Source: Pseudomonas sp. MYb327
Lineage (GTDB): Bacteria; Pseudomonadota; Gammaproteobacteria; Pseudomonadales; Pseudomonadaceae
NCBI RefSeq assembly: GCF_040438925.1
Contig: NZ_CP159258.1
Coordinates: 1,750,001-1,814,000 of the forward strand
Reading direction: 5' to 3'
Length of the DNA: 64,000 nucleotides
Both the position numbers and the translations under genes were made by a program. Below are positions 8,152-16,137 of this stretch, in pieces. The notes beneath the pieces were generated by a model, which had not been told where the DNA came from, did not search any database, and saw only the letters and a program-made list of their open reading frames with translations. How positions within the stretch are numbered: position 1 is the stretch's first letter; every line of letters begins with the position of its first letter.

Positions 8152-9792
8152 TTACTTGGGGTAGAGCGGCGGCAAGCCACTGTCGCCCGTGAGGTCCTGC
8201 ACCCGTTCGGCAATCGGAATCGTCCGAATCGCGCGCCACAAATCTTCACCTTGCCAATGCTGGCCGGTTTCGCTGTACAACGCGCCGTTCAAGCCGTCGA
8301 GGGCGTCGGACAGCGGCACGAAGCGCGCTGCCATGTCGGCCAGGGTTTCCGGTTGCTGCCGTGCCCAGGCGTCGAGGGCCTGGCGGGTGGCCTGGGGGTC
8401 GTTGGCCTGGCAGGCGCGTTTGAGTTCGTCGAGCACGGTGCGCGGGCTTGGGCCGGTTTGTGCGGTGCGCGCGACTGCCGGTTGCCAGCGGGCGCGCCAC
8501 CAGAGGCCGAAGCCGAGGAGGGTGGTGCAGGCCAAAATCAGGGTGCTGAGTTTCCAGCGCCAGAGGCTTTCGCTGTCGGCGCTGGCATTGACCGGGGCGT
8601 TGCCGGCCGGGGTGTCCACCATCAGGCTCGGGTTGGCCGCCACTTGCAGGGTGCGGGCAGGCAAGCTGCTGTGTTCCAGATGGTCTTCGAAGGTGTTCCA
8701 CCAGACCACGTCAACCGAAGGCAGCTCGATGGAACCGCTGCGGGCCGGCACCAGCGCCTCGCGATCTTCACGACTGCCGACCAGGCCACGCTCGGTATTC
8801 TGATTGCCCAGCACCGGCTGGTCCGGATAGCGGCGCAACCCGCTCACTTCGGTTCCCGGCAGCGGCGGCAGTTGAGAGCTCGCCAGGCCTTCGGCCTTCA
8901 CGGTCAGGCTGCGGGTCATGGAGTCTCCGACCTGAACGTTGTCCGGCTCAGGATTCCAGCTCTCGCTTAGCGTCAGGCTACGTGCCGGCAGCCATGGCAA
9001 GTCGGCAGGGTAAGTGATCGGTTTGGCCTTGACCGTCAGCAGAAGCTCGCCGGAGCTGATGCGCATCAGCTTGCCCGATTTCGGTGACTGGGCCGACGTA
9101 TCCTGGGCGGGCTGTGCGTCTACCAGCGCGGCATTGAAGATCTGCCCCGGAATGATCAGCTCACCGCTGTGTTGCGGGTAGATCGCGTAGCGCATTTCGA
9201 TCACGCCGTGGCGCACGCCGTTGATGTCTTTTTCGTAAGTGCGGGACTCGCCCAGTTGCTCGATGCGCGCATCGGGAATTTGCAGCGGTGGCAGGCTGCT
9301 GTCGTCGTAGAGCGACACCGAATGGTAGATGCGCAAAGTCAGGATCGCCTGTGCCTGCACGTAGACGCTGGTTTGATCGAGGCTGGCATCGATGAATACC
9401 GGCGCCAGTTTGCTCGCGGTGTTTTGGGTTTCGCTTTCGACCACTTGTACAGTGATTGGCTGACTCTCGACGTCGCCCAGCTTCAGCGACGGGATCACCA
9501 CGCTGCCGTTTTGTAGCGGCAGAAGGGTGACGATCCAGCGGGTGGTGGCCTGGTTGTCGCCGTTCAGCGTATTCAATTGGTTGACCTGACGAGTGCCGCG
9601 CACTTCGAACAGTGACTCCAGAGGCGCCAGGTCAGGTTTGCCGAACTGCGTGACATCGCTGGATTCCAGGGTCAGTTCGATCGTCTCGCCAGAATTCAGG
9701 CGGGTGCGATCGACACTGGCGACCAGTCCCGCTGACTGAGCCTGAGCGGTCCATAGCAGTGAAGCGAGCATGAAGGCGGTGAAGCGGGTCAT
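8152..9792 (-). CDS. BatD-family membrane protein (copy 1)
   Basis: A 546-residue BatD/oxygen-tolerance protein. It has an N-terminal signal peptide (MTRFTAFMLASLLWTAQAQS), a large periplasmic beta-rich region with repeated Ig-like segments, one transmembrane helix near residues 428-446 (LSTLILACTTLLGFGLWW) and a cytoplasmic tail. The start at 9792 has AGGGA upstream and makes an ATGA overlap with the gene before it. It is the last gene of the first MoxR operon. BatD proteins are thought to work with BatA/BatB in a membrane complex assisted by MoxR ATPase; the client is unknown here. A paralogue lies at 35529-36956. Confidence 0.85.
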   Translation of the reverse strand: MTRFTAFMLASLLWTAQAQSAGLVASVDRTRLNSGETIELTLESSDVTQFGKPDLAPLESLFEVRGTRQVNQLNTLNGDNQATTRWIVTLLPLQNGSVVIPSLKLGDVESQPITVQVVESETQNTASKLAPVFIDASLDQTSVYVQAQAILTLRIYHSVSLYDDSSLPPLQIPDARIEQLGESRTYEKDINGVRHGVIEMRYAIYPQHSGELIIPGQIFNAALVDAQPAQDTSAQSPKSGKLMRISSGELLLTVKAKPITYPADLPWLPARSLTLSESWNPEPDNVQVGDSMTRSLTVKAEGLASSQLPPLPGTEVSGLRRYPDQPVLGNQNTERGLVGSREDREALVPARSGSIELPSVDVVWWNTFEDHLEHSSLPARTLQVAANPSLMVDTPAGNAPVNASADSESLWRWKLSTLILACTTLLGFGLWWRARWQPAVARTAQTGPSPRTVLDELKRACQANDPQATRQALDAWARQQPETLADMAARFVPLSDALDGLNGALYSETGQHWQGEDLWRAIRTIPIAERVQDLTGDSGLPPLYPK

Positions 9793-11525
9793 CGCGTTTT
9801 TCCCTGATCCTGATGTTGTTGCTGTTCGTACCAGAATTTGCGTCTGAGCAATTCCCCCGGATCGTCCGGAATCTGCCGCAGCCATTGCTCCAGGGCCTGC
9901 TGCTGCTCGTCATCGATGCTGTCGCTGGCCGGGCGCATGGGCGGCGTGGTGTGTTGCTCATCCCCCAGTTCGCTGCCCGGGACTTCGTTGGTGCCGGGGC
10001 GAGGTGGTTTTGTGGACACTTGCTCGGTGCCGGGTTTGGCCTGTTGCTCTTCAGATTTCGGCTCACCTGTGCTCGACGCTTGAGCCGTATCAGCGGGTGG
10101 TGATTCTGGTGGAGGCTGCGGCTGTTCGCTGGTGGCGTTGTCCGGCTCGGCGGCCGGCGGGGTGGTTTTCTGCTTGATCAGACTTTCCACCAAAGCTTTG
10201 TTCGTCAGCGCCGGACGCAAATCTGGTTGGCGCTCCAGTGCTTGGTCGTAGGCATCCAGCGCCGCTTCCAGCTCGCCGCTTTTGGCCAGGGCATTGCCTC
10301 GATTGTAGTGGGCGTGGGCGTCGTTGCCCTCGGCGAACCGCTGGGCGGCGCCGCTGTAGTCGCCGGCTTCATACAGGGCGACGCCTTGCCACTGGTGATC
10401 TTCGAAATGCTGCGCGGCCTCGGCCGGACGTTTCTGCTTGAGCAGATGCTGGCCCTGTTGGTCGGGACGCAACCACAGGTCCTGGAAGTCGAAGGCATAG
10501 CTCGATTGTGGGACTAACCAAAGCAACGGCAGGCAGAGCAGCCAGCCGCGGCGGCCCGCGCAGGCAGCGAGCAATAGTAGCGGCAACAGTAACCAATAAC
10601 CTTGATCGGCCCAGGTATCGAGACGCAGCGTTTGGCCGTCATTGCGCAAATGGCGCGGACCATCGAGCAGACCGAGGCCGCGCAAGTCCGAGTCGCCCAG
10701 ACGCACGTGGCGATAGCGTCCATCGAGGTCGTTGGCAAAGGCTTTCAGGCCAGGCTCGTCCAGGTGCGGCACCAGGATCGCGCCCTGTTCGTCTTTAAGG
10801 AAACTGCCGTCCTCCTGAGTAATCGGTGCGCCTTCGGCGGTGCCGATGCCGAGCATCAGAAACTGCGTGGATTTACCGCTCAGCTCGCGACGAATCCCCT
10901 GGCGCTCCTGTTCTGTCAGGGATGAGCCGATCAGCAGGATGCGGCCGTCGCCAAGGGCGGCTTGATCCAGCAGCGTCAGGGCTTTGCTCACGGCCAGGTC
11001 AGCGCGATGGCCAGCCTCGGGCATCAGCGACGGCTTGAGGGCATCCAGAAGGTTGCGACTGGTGGACAGATCATCCGACAGCGGCACAAGGGTGTGCGCG
11101 CTGCCGGCATACACCACGATCGCCGTCTGCGCATCAGTGCGGTTTTGCAACAGGTCGAATAGTTTGCGCCGGGCTTGTTCCAGCCGATTGGGCTGAACGT
11201 CGGTGGCGAGCATTTCCGGGGTCAGCTCGAGGATCACCACTAGCGGGTCAGCGGGTTTCTGGCTCATTTGCTCGACCCGTTGCCAACTTGGACCGAGCAG
11301 CGCGAACACGGTCAGCACCCAGGCTAAACCCAAGGCAATCCACGGCAGTTTGCTGTCGCGACCATTGCCGCCACTGAGCAGCGCCGCATGAAAGGCTGGC
11401 GGCAAAATCATCTGCCAGCGTCCTGCACGCTTCTGCCGATGCCAGAGTTGCCAGAGCAGCCAGCCCAGCAGTGGCAGCAACAGCAGCCACCAGGGGCGGA
11501 ACCAGTACGGCCAGAGCGCGCTCAT
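9789..11525 (-). CDS. BatB/BatC-type VWA-TPR membrane protein (copy 1, degenerate MIDAS)
   Basis: Two N-terminal hydrophobic helices (about 11-28 and 62-78) precede a von Willebrand A domain, a third hydrophobic stretch, TPR-like repeats and a Pro/Glu/Ser-rich C-terminal tail (about 455-560). It thus combines BatB and BatC in one chain of 578 residues. The metal-binding DxSxS motif is replaced by E-L-T-P-E at residues 100-104, so classical MIDAS metal binding is probably lost. The paralogue at 36953-38533 keeps D-L-S-P-S. It overlaps batA before it and batD after it by 4 bp each. Confidence 0.85.
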   Translation of the reverse strand: MSALWPYWFRPWWLLLLPLLGWLLWQLWHRQKRAGRWQMILPPAFHAALLSGGNGRDSKLPWIALGLAWVLTVFALLGPSWQRVEQMSQKPADPLVVILELTPEMLATDVQPNRLEQARRKLFDLLQNRTDAQTAIVVYAGSAHTLVPLSDDLSTSRNLLDALKPSLMPEAGHRADLAVSKALTLLDQAALGDGRILLIGSSLTEQERQGIRRELSGKSTQFLMLGIGTAEGAPITQEDGSFLKDEQGAILVPHLDEPGLKAFANDLDGRYRHVRLGDSDLRGLGLLDGPRHLRNDGQTLRLDTWADQGYWLLLPLLLLAACAGRRGWLLCLPLLWLVPQSSYAFDFQDLWLRPDQQGQHLLKQKRPAEAAQHFEDHQWQGVALYEAGDYSGAAQRFAEGNDAHAHYNRGNALAKSGELEAALDAYDQALERQPDLRPALTNKALVESLIKQKTTPPAAEPDNATSEQPQPPPESPPADTAQASSTGEPKSEEQQAKPGTEQVSTKPPRPGTNEVPGSELGDEQHTTPPMRPASDSIDDEQQQALEQWLRQIPDDPGELLRRKFWYEQQQHQDQGKTR

Positions 11526-12601
11526 CGGCGCCTCCGCAGACGCAAGCGGTTGAGGCGCTGACGCCAGTCAGGCAGTTGCGATTGCAAAAACAGGTCCTTG
11601 GTAAACAGACGTTGCAGCGGGTTATCCGGCCAGAGTTCGCGGACCACCAGCAGAATGCTCATTAACAGCGCTATCGCCAATGGCCACTGATACAGCGCTT
11701 GGGCCGGTCGGGCCTGGGTGGGTTGCTGGGCCACGGGTTCCAGTTGGTCGAGAGTCTCCTTGATCGCTTGCAGCTCCTTGCCGTCGCGAGCGCGGAAATA
11801 GCGGCCGCCCGTGGCGTCGGCGATAGCGTTCAGCGAAGGTTCATCAAGGTCCAGGCTCGGATTGATCCCGAGGAAGCCCAGGGTGCCGCTTTGCTCCGGG
11901 TCGGCACCGATGCCGATCGGATAGATTTTCACCCCTTCCTTGGCCGCCAGGCGTGCGGCGGTGAGCGGGGCGATTTCGCCGCCGTTATTGGCGCCATCGG
12001 TCACCAGAATCAACACGCGACTTTGTGCCGGGCGTTGCCGCAGGCGCTTGAGCGCCAGGCCGATGGCGTCGCCGATGGCGGTGTTTTTGCCGGCAATGCC
12101 GATGCGCGCTTCGTCGAGCCAGACGCGCACGGTGTGCCGGTCGAAGGTCAGCGGCGCTTGCACGTAGGCCTGGCTGCCGAAGAGGATCAGACCGACCCGA
12201 TCGCCTTCGCGACTTTCGAGGAAATCACCGAGCAAATGCTGAACCAGTGTCAGGCGGCTGACGTCTTCGTCCTGCCACTGCATGTCGGGGAAGTCCATGG
12301 AGCCCGACACGTCCACCGCCACCAACAGATCGCGACCGCTGGCGGCAATCGGCAATGGTTCGCCGAGCCATTGCGGGCGCGCGGCGGCGGTCAGCAACAT
12401 CAGCCACAGCAACAGAAACGGGGCTTGTTGCCGCCATGCTGGCAGATTGGCGCGGGCGCGGCGTCGGGCCAGGCCTTCGAGGTCGCTGAGGAAACTGACC
12501 TTGAGCGCCGGTTCGCCACTGTCGGCCACCGGCAACAGGACGCGCATCAGCCACGGCAACGGCAGCAGCACGAAAGTCCATGGCCAGGCGAATTCAAACA
12601 T
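11522..12601 (-). CDS. BatA-type VWA membrane protein (copy 1)
   Basis: A 359-residue BatA-like protein with hydrophobic helices at about 5-23 and 61-75, a VWA domain with intact MIDAS DVSGSM (D97, S99, S101) and TDGAN, and a C-terminal transmembrane helix. VWA proteins of this type are thought to sit in the inner membrane and bind protein partners through the MIDAS metal. It overlaps the DUF4381 gene before it by 8 bp and the BatB/C gene after it by 4 bp. Paralogue at 38535-39527. Confidence 0.88.
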   Translation of the reverse strand: MFEFAWPWTFVLLPLPWLMRVLLPVADSGEPALKVSFLSDLEGLARRRARANLPAWRQQAPFLLLWLMLLTAAARPQWLGEPLPIAASGRDLLVAVDVSGSMDFPDMQWQDEDVSRLTLVQHLLGDFLESREGDRVGLILFGSQAYVQAPLTFDRHTVRVWLDEARIGIAGKNTAIGDAIGLALKRLRQRPAQSRVLILVTDGANNGGEIAPLTAARLAAKEGVKIYPIGIGADPEQSGTLGFLGINPSLDLDEPSLNAIADATGGRYFRARDGKELQAIKETLDQLEPVAQQPTQARPAQALYQWPLAIALLMSILLVVRELWPDNPLQRLFTKDLFLQSQLPDWRQRLNRLRLRRRR

Positions 12602-13088
12602 GTTTGCGAATCCAGGTATCGACCGCCTGGGTCAAGCCGGCGATGGCTTTGTCGTCGAGTTTGCACTCGGGCTTGTAGGCGCCTTCGACCAGCACCATCC
12701 AGCGGGTCAGGCCGGCCGCCGGGCAGCGGTTGTCAAGGAACGCCAGCCATTTTCGGCCGTTGAGGGTGTGGCTCTGGCTGTACGGATAATGGTTGCGGCA
12801 CAGGCGCTTGAGCAGACCGTTGAGTTGCTGCAGCCAGGCGCCGGCGGGCGCGCCATCGTAGGGCTTGGGCATCAGCGCCAGTTCTGCCAGCGCGGCGAGG
12901 CGCACCGGGTCCAGGGGTTGCTCGGCGCGAATGATGGGTTTGTTGTCAGGAATGAATCGCCGCAGCTTCCACAGGCCGAAACCGATAAAAGGCAGTAATA
13001 AAAGGAGCAACCACCAACCCGGCGCCAGCGGCCAGAAGCCGATTGCCGGGGGCGTGATCAGCGGCTGCAGTTGATCGAGGCTGCTCAT
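12594..13088 (-). CDS. DUF4381 small membrane protein (copy 1)
   Basis: Start ATG 13088 is the one coupled by ATGA overlap to the DUF58 gene; the longer open frame upstream is a shadow of DUF58. The 164-residue product has one transmembrane helix (about residues 19-45, LAPGWWLLLLLLPFIGFGLW) and a soluble helical domain with the conserved block GRKWLAFLD. DUF4381 proteins are standard members of gammaproteobacterial MoxR-Bat operons; no biochemical role is established. Comparison with copy 2 shows where that copy carries an inserted repeat. Confidence 0.87.
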   Translation of the reverse strand: MSSLDQLQPLITPPAIGFWPLAPGWWLLLLLLPFIGFGLWKLRRFIPDNKPIIRAEQPLDPVRLAALAELALMPKPYDGAPAGAWLQQLNGLLKRLCRNHYPYSQSHTLNGRKWLAFLDNRCPAAGLTRWMVLVEGAYKPECKLDDKAIAGLTQAVDTWIRKHV

Positions 13089-14038
13089 CGACCTTTCCCC
13101 GGTTTTTCTGGGTTCAGGTATTCGCGCAGTTGCTCGACCATTTCGCTCTGCGTACTCAAGGGCATCAACAACACCCGCAGCTTTTGCGCCAACAGTTCCC
13201 AGCGGGCGACGCGTTTTTCGGCCTGGGCGCGATAGGTCTGGCGCAGTTCGAAGTTGAGTGTATCGAGTTCCAGTTGTGCGCCGCGTTCGGCAAAGCGCAG
13301 CAGACCGGCAGCGGGCAGGGCGTGATCCAGTGGATCGGACACTGGCAGCAGCAACAGGTCGCAATGACGCGACAACAGGCTCAATTGTTGTTCGGCACTT
13401 TCGGACAGGGCGCGTTCATCGCAAATGACAATGGCCAGGCTGCCGGGCCGCAACACTTCACGGGCGCGTCGCAAGGCAATGCCAAAAGCGTCGCGGTCCG
13501 GCTCGCTTTCGGTGTGCAACGACTGATTGACGCGCACCAGTCGGTTGAGCAATTGCAACAGGCTTTGCTTGCTGCGCCGGGGTTTGATTTCGTAGTGCTC
13601 GTTATCCCCGAACACCAGCCCGCCAACACGATCGTTATGCCCGAGCGCGGCCCAGCCAATCAGGCTCGCGGCCTGGGCGGCAAGCACCGATTTGAACATC
13701 AGCCCCGAACCGAAGAACAGGCGACGGCTCTGCTCGACCATGATGAAAATCGGTCGTTCGCGTTCTTCATGGAACAGCTTGGTGTGCGGCTCCTGGGTCC
13801 GCGCGGTGACGCGCCAGTCGATGGTGCGCACGTCGTCGCCGGCCTGATATACCCGCACCTGATCGAAATCCACACCTCGGCCGCGCAGCTTGGAATGGTG
13901 CAGGCCGATCAGCGGGCTGCGCTGGCTCGGTGTGGAAAACAGCTGCACTTCGCGCACGCGGTGGCGCATCTCGATCAGCTCGGCGAGCGTGATGCGGACA
14001 CCTGGTTGGGGCGGCAGGAGGGCGTTCATCGGACTCAA
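13085..14038 (-). CDS. DUF58 protein of the MoxR operon (copy 1)
   Basis: A 317-residue soluble protein with the DUF58 hallmark block RGRGVDFDQVRVYQAGDD followed by IDWRVTART, and a degenerate VWA-like fold after it. DUF58 proteins are the usual immediate partners of MoxR ATPases. It starts 4 bp inside the end of moxR. An internal ATG at codon 4 is possible, but the overlap favours 14038. Paralogue at 40086-41021. Confidence 0.9.
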   Translation of the reverse strand: MSPMNALLPPQPGVRITLAELIEMRHRVREVQLFSTPSQRSPLIGLHHSKLRGRGVDFDQVRVYQAGDDVRTIDWRVTARTQEPHTKLFHEERERPIFIMVEQSRRLFFGSGLMFKSVLAAQAASLIGWAALGHNDRVGGLVFGDNEHYEIKPRRSKQSLLQLLNRLVRVNQSLHTESEPDRDAFGIALRRAREVLRPGSLAIVICDERALSESAEQQLSLLSRHCDLLLLPVSDPLDHALPAAGLLRFAERGAQLELDTLNFELRQTYRAQAEKRVARWELLAQKLRVLLMPLSTQSEMVEQLREYLNPEKPGKGR

Positions 14039-14994
14039 GCGACGGCTACGACGTCAAGAATACGCTGGACCACCCGGTCCTGATCGATGCCGGCAGCTTC
14101 GGCTTCAAAGGACAGGATGATGCGGTGGCGCAATACGTCGAACAGCACCGCTTGAATATCCTCGGGGCTGACGAAGTCGCGCCCGGCGAGCCAGGCGTGG
14201 GCCCGGGCGCAACGGTCGAGGGCGATGGAACCACGAGGGCTGGCGCCGTAGGCGATCCACTCGGCCATCTCCGGGTCGAACTTGGCGGGCGTGCGCGTGG
14301 CCATGACCAGTTGCACCAGGTATTCCTCCACGGCATCGGCCATGTACAACCCGAGGATTTCCTTGCGCGCGGCAAAGATCGCCTGCTGGCTGACCCGGCG
14401 CTCAGGCTTGGTTTCGCCGTTCAGGGCTTCGCCCCGGGCCTGCTGGAGGATTCGCCGCTCGACGGTGGCATCGGGAAAGCCGATTTTCACGTGCATCAAA
14501 AAGCGGTCGAGCTGGGCTTCGGGCAATGGATAGGTGCCTTCCTGCTCGATAGGGTTTTGCGTGGCCATCACCAGGAACAGCGGTGACAACTCATAAGTGC
14601 TGCGCCCGACACTGACCTGGCGCTCGGCCATCGCTTCGAGCAATGCCGACTGAACCTTGGCCGGGGCGCGGTTGATTTCGTCCGCCAGCACCAGGTTATG
14701 AAAGATCGGACCTTGCTGGAACACGAAACTGCCGGTTTCCGGACGATAGATTTCCGTGCCGGTGATGTCGGCCGGCAACAGGTCGGGGGTGAACTGGATG
14801 CGATGGAACTGCGCTTCGATGCCTTCCGCCAGTTCTTTAATGGCCTTGGTCTTGGCCAGGCCAGGAGCGCCCTCGACCAGCATGTGGCCGTCGGCAAGCA
14901 GGGCGATGAGCAAGCGCTCGATGAGTTTTTCCTGGCCGAGAATCTGCGTTGAAAGAAAGGTTCGCAGCGCTAGTAGCGCTTCACGATGTTCCAT
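14035..14994 (-). CDS. MoxR-family AAA+ ATPase (copy 1)
   Basis: A 319-residue AAA+ ATPase with Walker A EGAPGLAKT, Walker B LADEINRAP and sensor-type ATQNPIEQEG. MoxR ATPases act as chaperones that help assemble metal- or cofactor-containing enzymes and membrane complexes, together with VWA proteins. It is the first gene of a six-gene operon (moxR, DUF58, DUF4381, batA, batB/C, batD), with AGGAA upstream of the ATG. The paralogue at 41018-41998 is clearly related but far from identical, so the duplication is old. Confidence 0.95.
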   Translation of the reverse strand: MEHREALLALRTFLSTQILGQEKLIERLLIALLADGHMLVEGAPGLAKTKAIKELAEGIEAQFHRIQFTPDLLPADITGTEIYRPETGSFVFQQGPIFHNLVLADEINRAPAKVQSALLEAMAERQVSVGRSTYELSPLFLVMATQNPIEQEGTYPLPEAQLDRFLMHVKIGFPDATVERRILQQARGEALNGETKPERRVSQQAIFAARKEILGLYMADAVEEYLVQLVMATRTPAKFDPEMAEWIAYGASPRGSIALDRCARAHAWLAGRDFVSPEDIQAVLFDVLRHRIILSFEAEAAGIDQDRVVQRILDVVAVA

Positions 14995-15172
14995 CGATGA
15001 CTGTTCCTGGAAATGGATGGCCGAGGTCGTGCGTAATACGCCAGGGCTGGGGGCGTTACTTTAATCCATCGCGGGGGGCGGCGACTAACGGCATTTTGTG
15101 CAAAGTGCGGGAAATGGTTGGGGATTTGTTGGATTGTTGTCGGGCAACGGCCTTGTGGTGAGTGTCAGGGCT

Positions 15173-15250
15173 TCATCGCTGGCAAGCCAGCTCCTACTGG
15201 TAGAGGTGTGCTACACATCAGTCACTGTAGGAGCTGGCTTGCCAGCGATG
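15173..15250. repeat. REP/BIME inverted repeat (GTAGGAGCTGGCTTGCCAGCG family)
   Basis: Left arm CATCGCTGGCAAGCCAGCTC from 15173 and its complement ending at 15250, separated by about 27 bases. This is an intact copy of the most frequent repeat family in the window (others at 30056, 32701, 36851 and, degenerate, 39718). It lies in the gap between the MoxR operon start and the small gene at 15269-15622. Confidence 0.9.
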
Positions 15251-15268
15251 GGGCCGGTTCAGGCGCCC

Positions 15269-15622
15269 TCAAATCTGGCTGATGAAGGTCCCGGTACCGT
15301 CAAGAATGTTCTTCAGGGTTTCCTCGACTTCCGCCATATCCACCATGTCCGGGTTGAAGGTGATCTCCAGCACATCATCCCCATTCAGCGCATCGGCGTC
15401 CGTCGCCGCAATTTCAATCTTCAGCAGGGTAGGGCTCAGGGTGACTTTCACGCCGTCGAGGGTCGATGGCTCGCCATCCAGGGTGATTTCCAGTTCGTCC
15501 TCGTCCGGGTAGCGGCTCATCAGGAACATTTCGCCCTTGTCGCTGTGGCAGCAGAGCATGGCCATGTTGTCTTCTTCGTCATCGCACGGGTTGACGATCA
15601 AGAGGGCGGTGGTCATTTGCAT
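15269..15622 (-). CDS. Conserved hypothetical small acidic protein (117 aa)
   Basis: ATG 15622 has AGGAA at good spacing; an alternative ATG two codons later lacks it. The product is strongly acidic (CDDEEDN, PDEDELE) and soluble, with a short Cys pair (MLCCHSD) near residues 23-26 and no signal peptide. It looks like a small beta-sheet domain followed by a terminal helix. I do not recognise a functional family. It is transcribed on its own, divergent from gdhB. Confidence 0.65.
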   Translation of the reverse strand: MQMTTALLIVNPCDDEEDNMAMLCCHSDKGEMFLMSRYPDEDELEITLDGEPSTLDGVKVTLSPTLLKIEIAATDADALNGDDVLEITFNPDMVDMAEVEETLKNILDGTGTFISQI

Positions 15623-16137
15623 GGGTAGTTCCTGGCTCGACGAGCGTTGTGAAAACGAACAAAACGCGATTCTGCCAGTCCCGGGGGATTTCTGCTCGTT
15701 TGCGTGTCAGAGAGCGTGTCGCCAACGAGCAAAGTGTTGCTGGTCATTTCTGGTACGGATGTACCGTAAAACCGGACGGAAAACCGCCATTTTCCTGTGT
15801 GGCTGCTAGTGTTGTTCGATGCGTGCGCGCTGAGCAGCGTACCGTTGACCGAATATGTCGCAGCACCGCAAGCACGGGCCTTGCCGCACTCGTTAAGCTG
15901 CGCAACGGATGAGCACCTGTAAAGGCATTGCGCTGCGTTTGGCCCAGTCGTTTTTGCAGATGCCCATTCATGGAAGGTGAATGTGACCCGAGTGTCCCGT
16001 CCAGCTTCACCCACCTGTCACCCTGTTTCCTCTGCCCGAGAATCAGGAACCGGGTGACGGCTAGCTTTGAAACGTAGCCCCGAAAGGGGTTTCGCGCGAC
16101 GCTTCCATCAATAACAAGCCCAAGCGGAGTACCACAG
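15623..16137. other. Long non-coding gap upstream of gdhB
   Basis: This 515-bp stretch has only overlapping short ORFs on the minus strand with poor start sites and atypical composition, which I reject. It includes a short hairpin CCCCGAAAGGGG at about 16078-16089 and, near 16122, the CGGAG ribosome site for gdhB. It most likely holds the two divergent promoters and a long gdhB leader. Confidence 0.5.
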
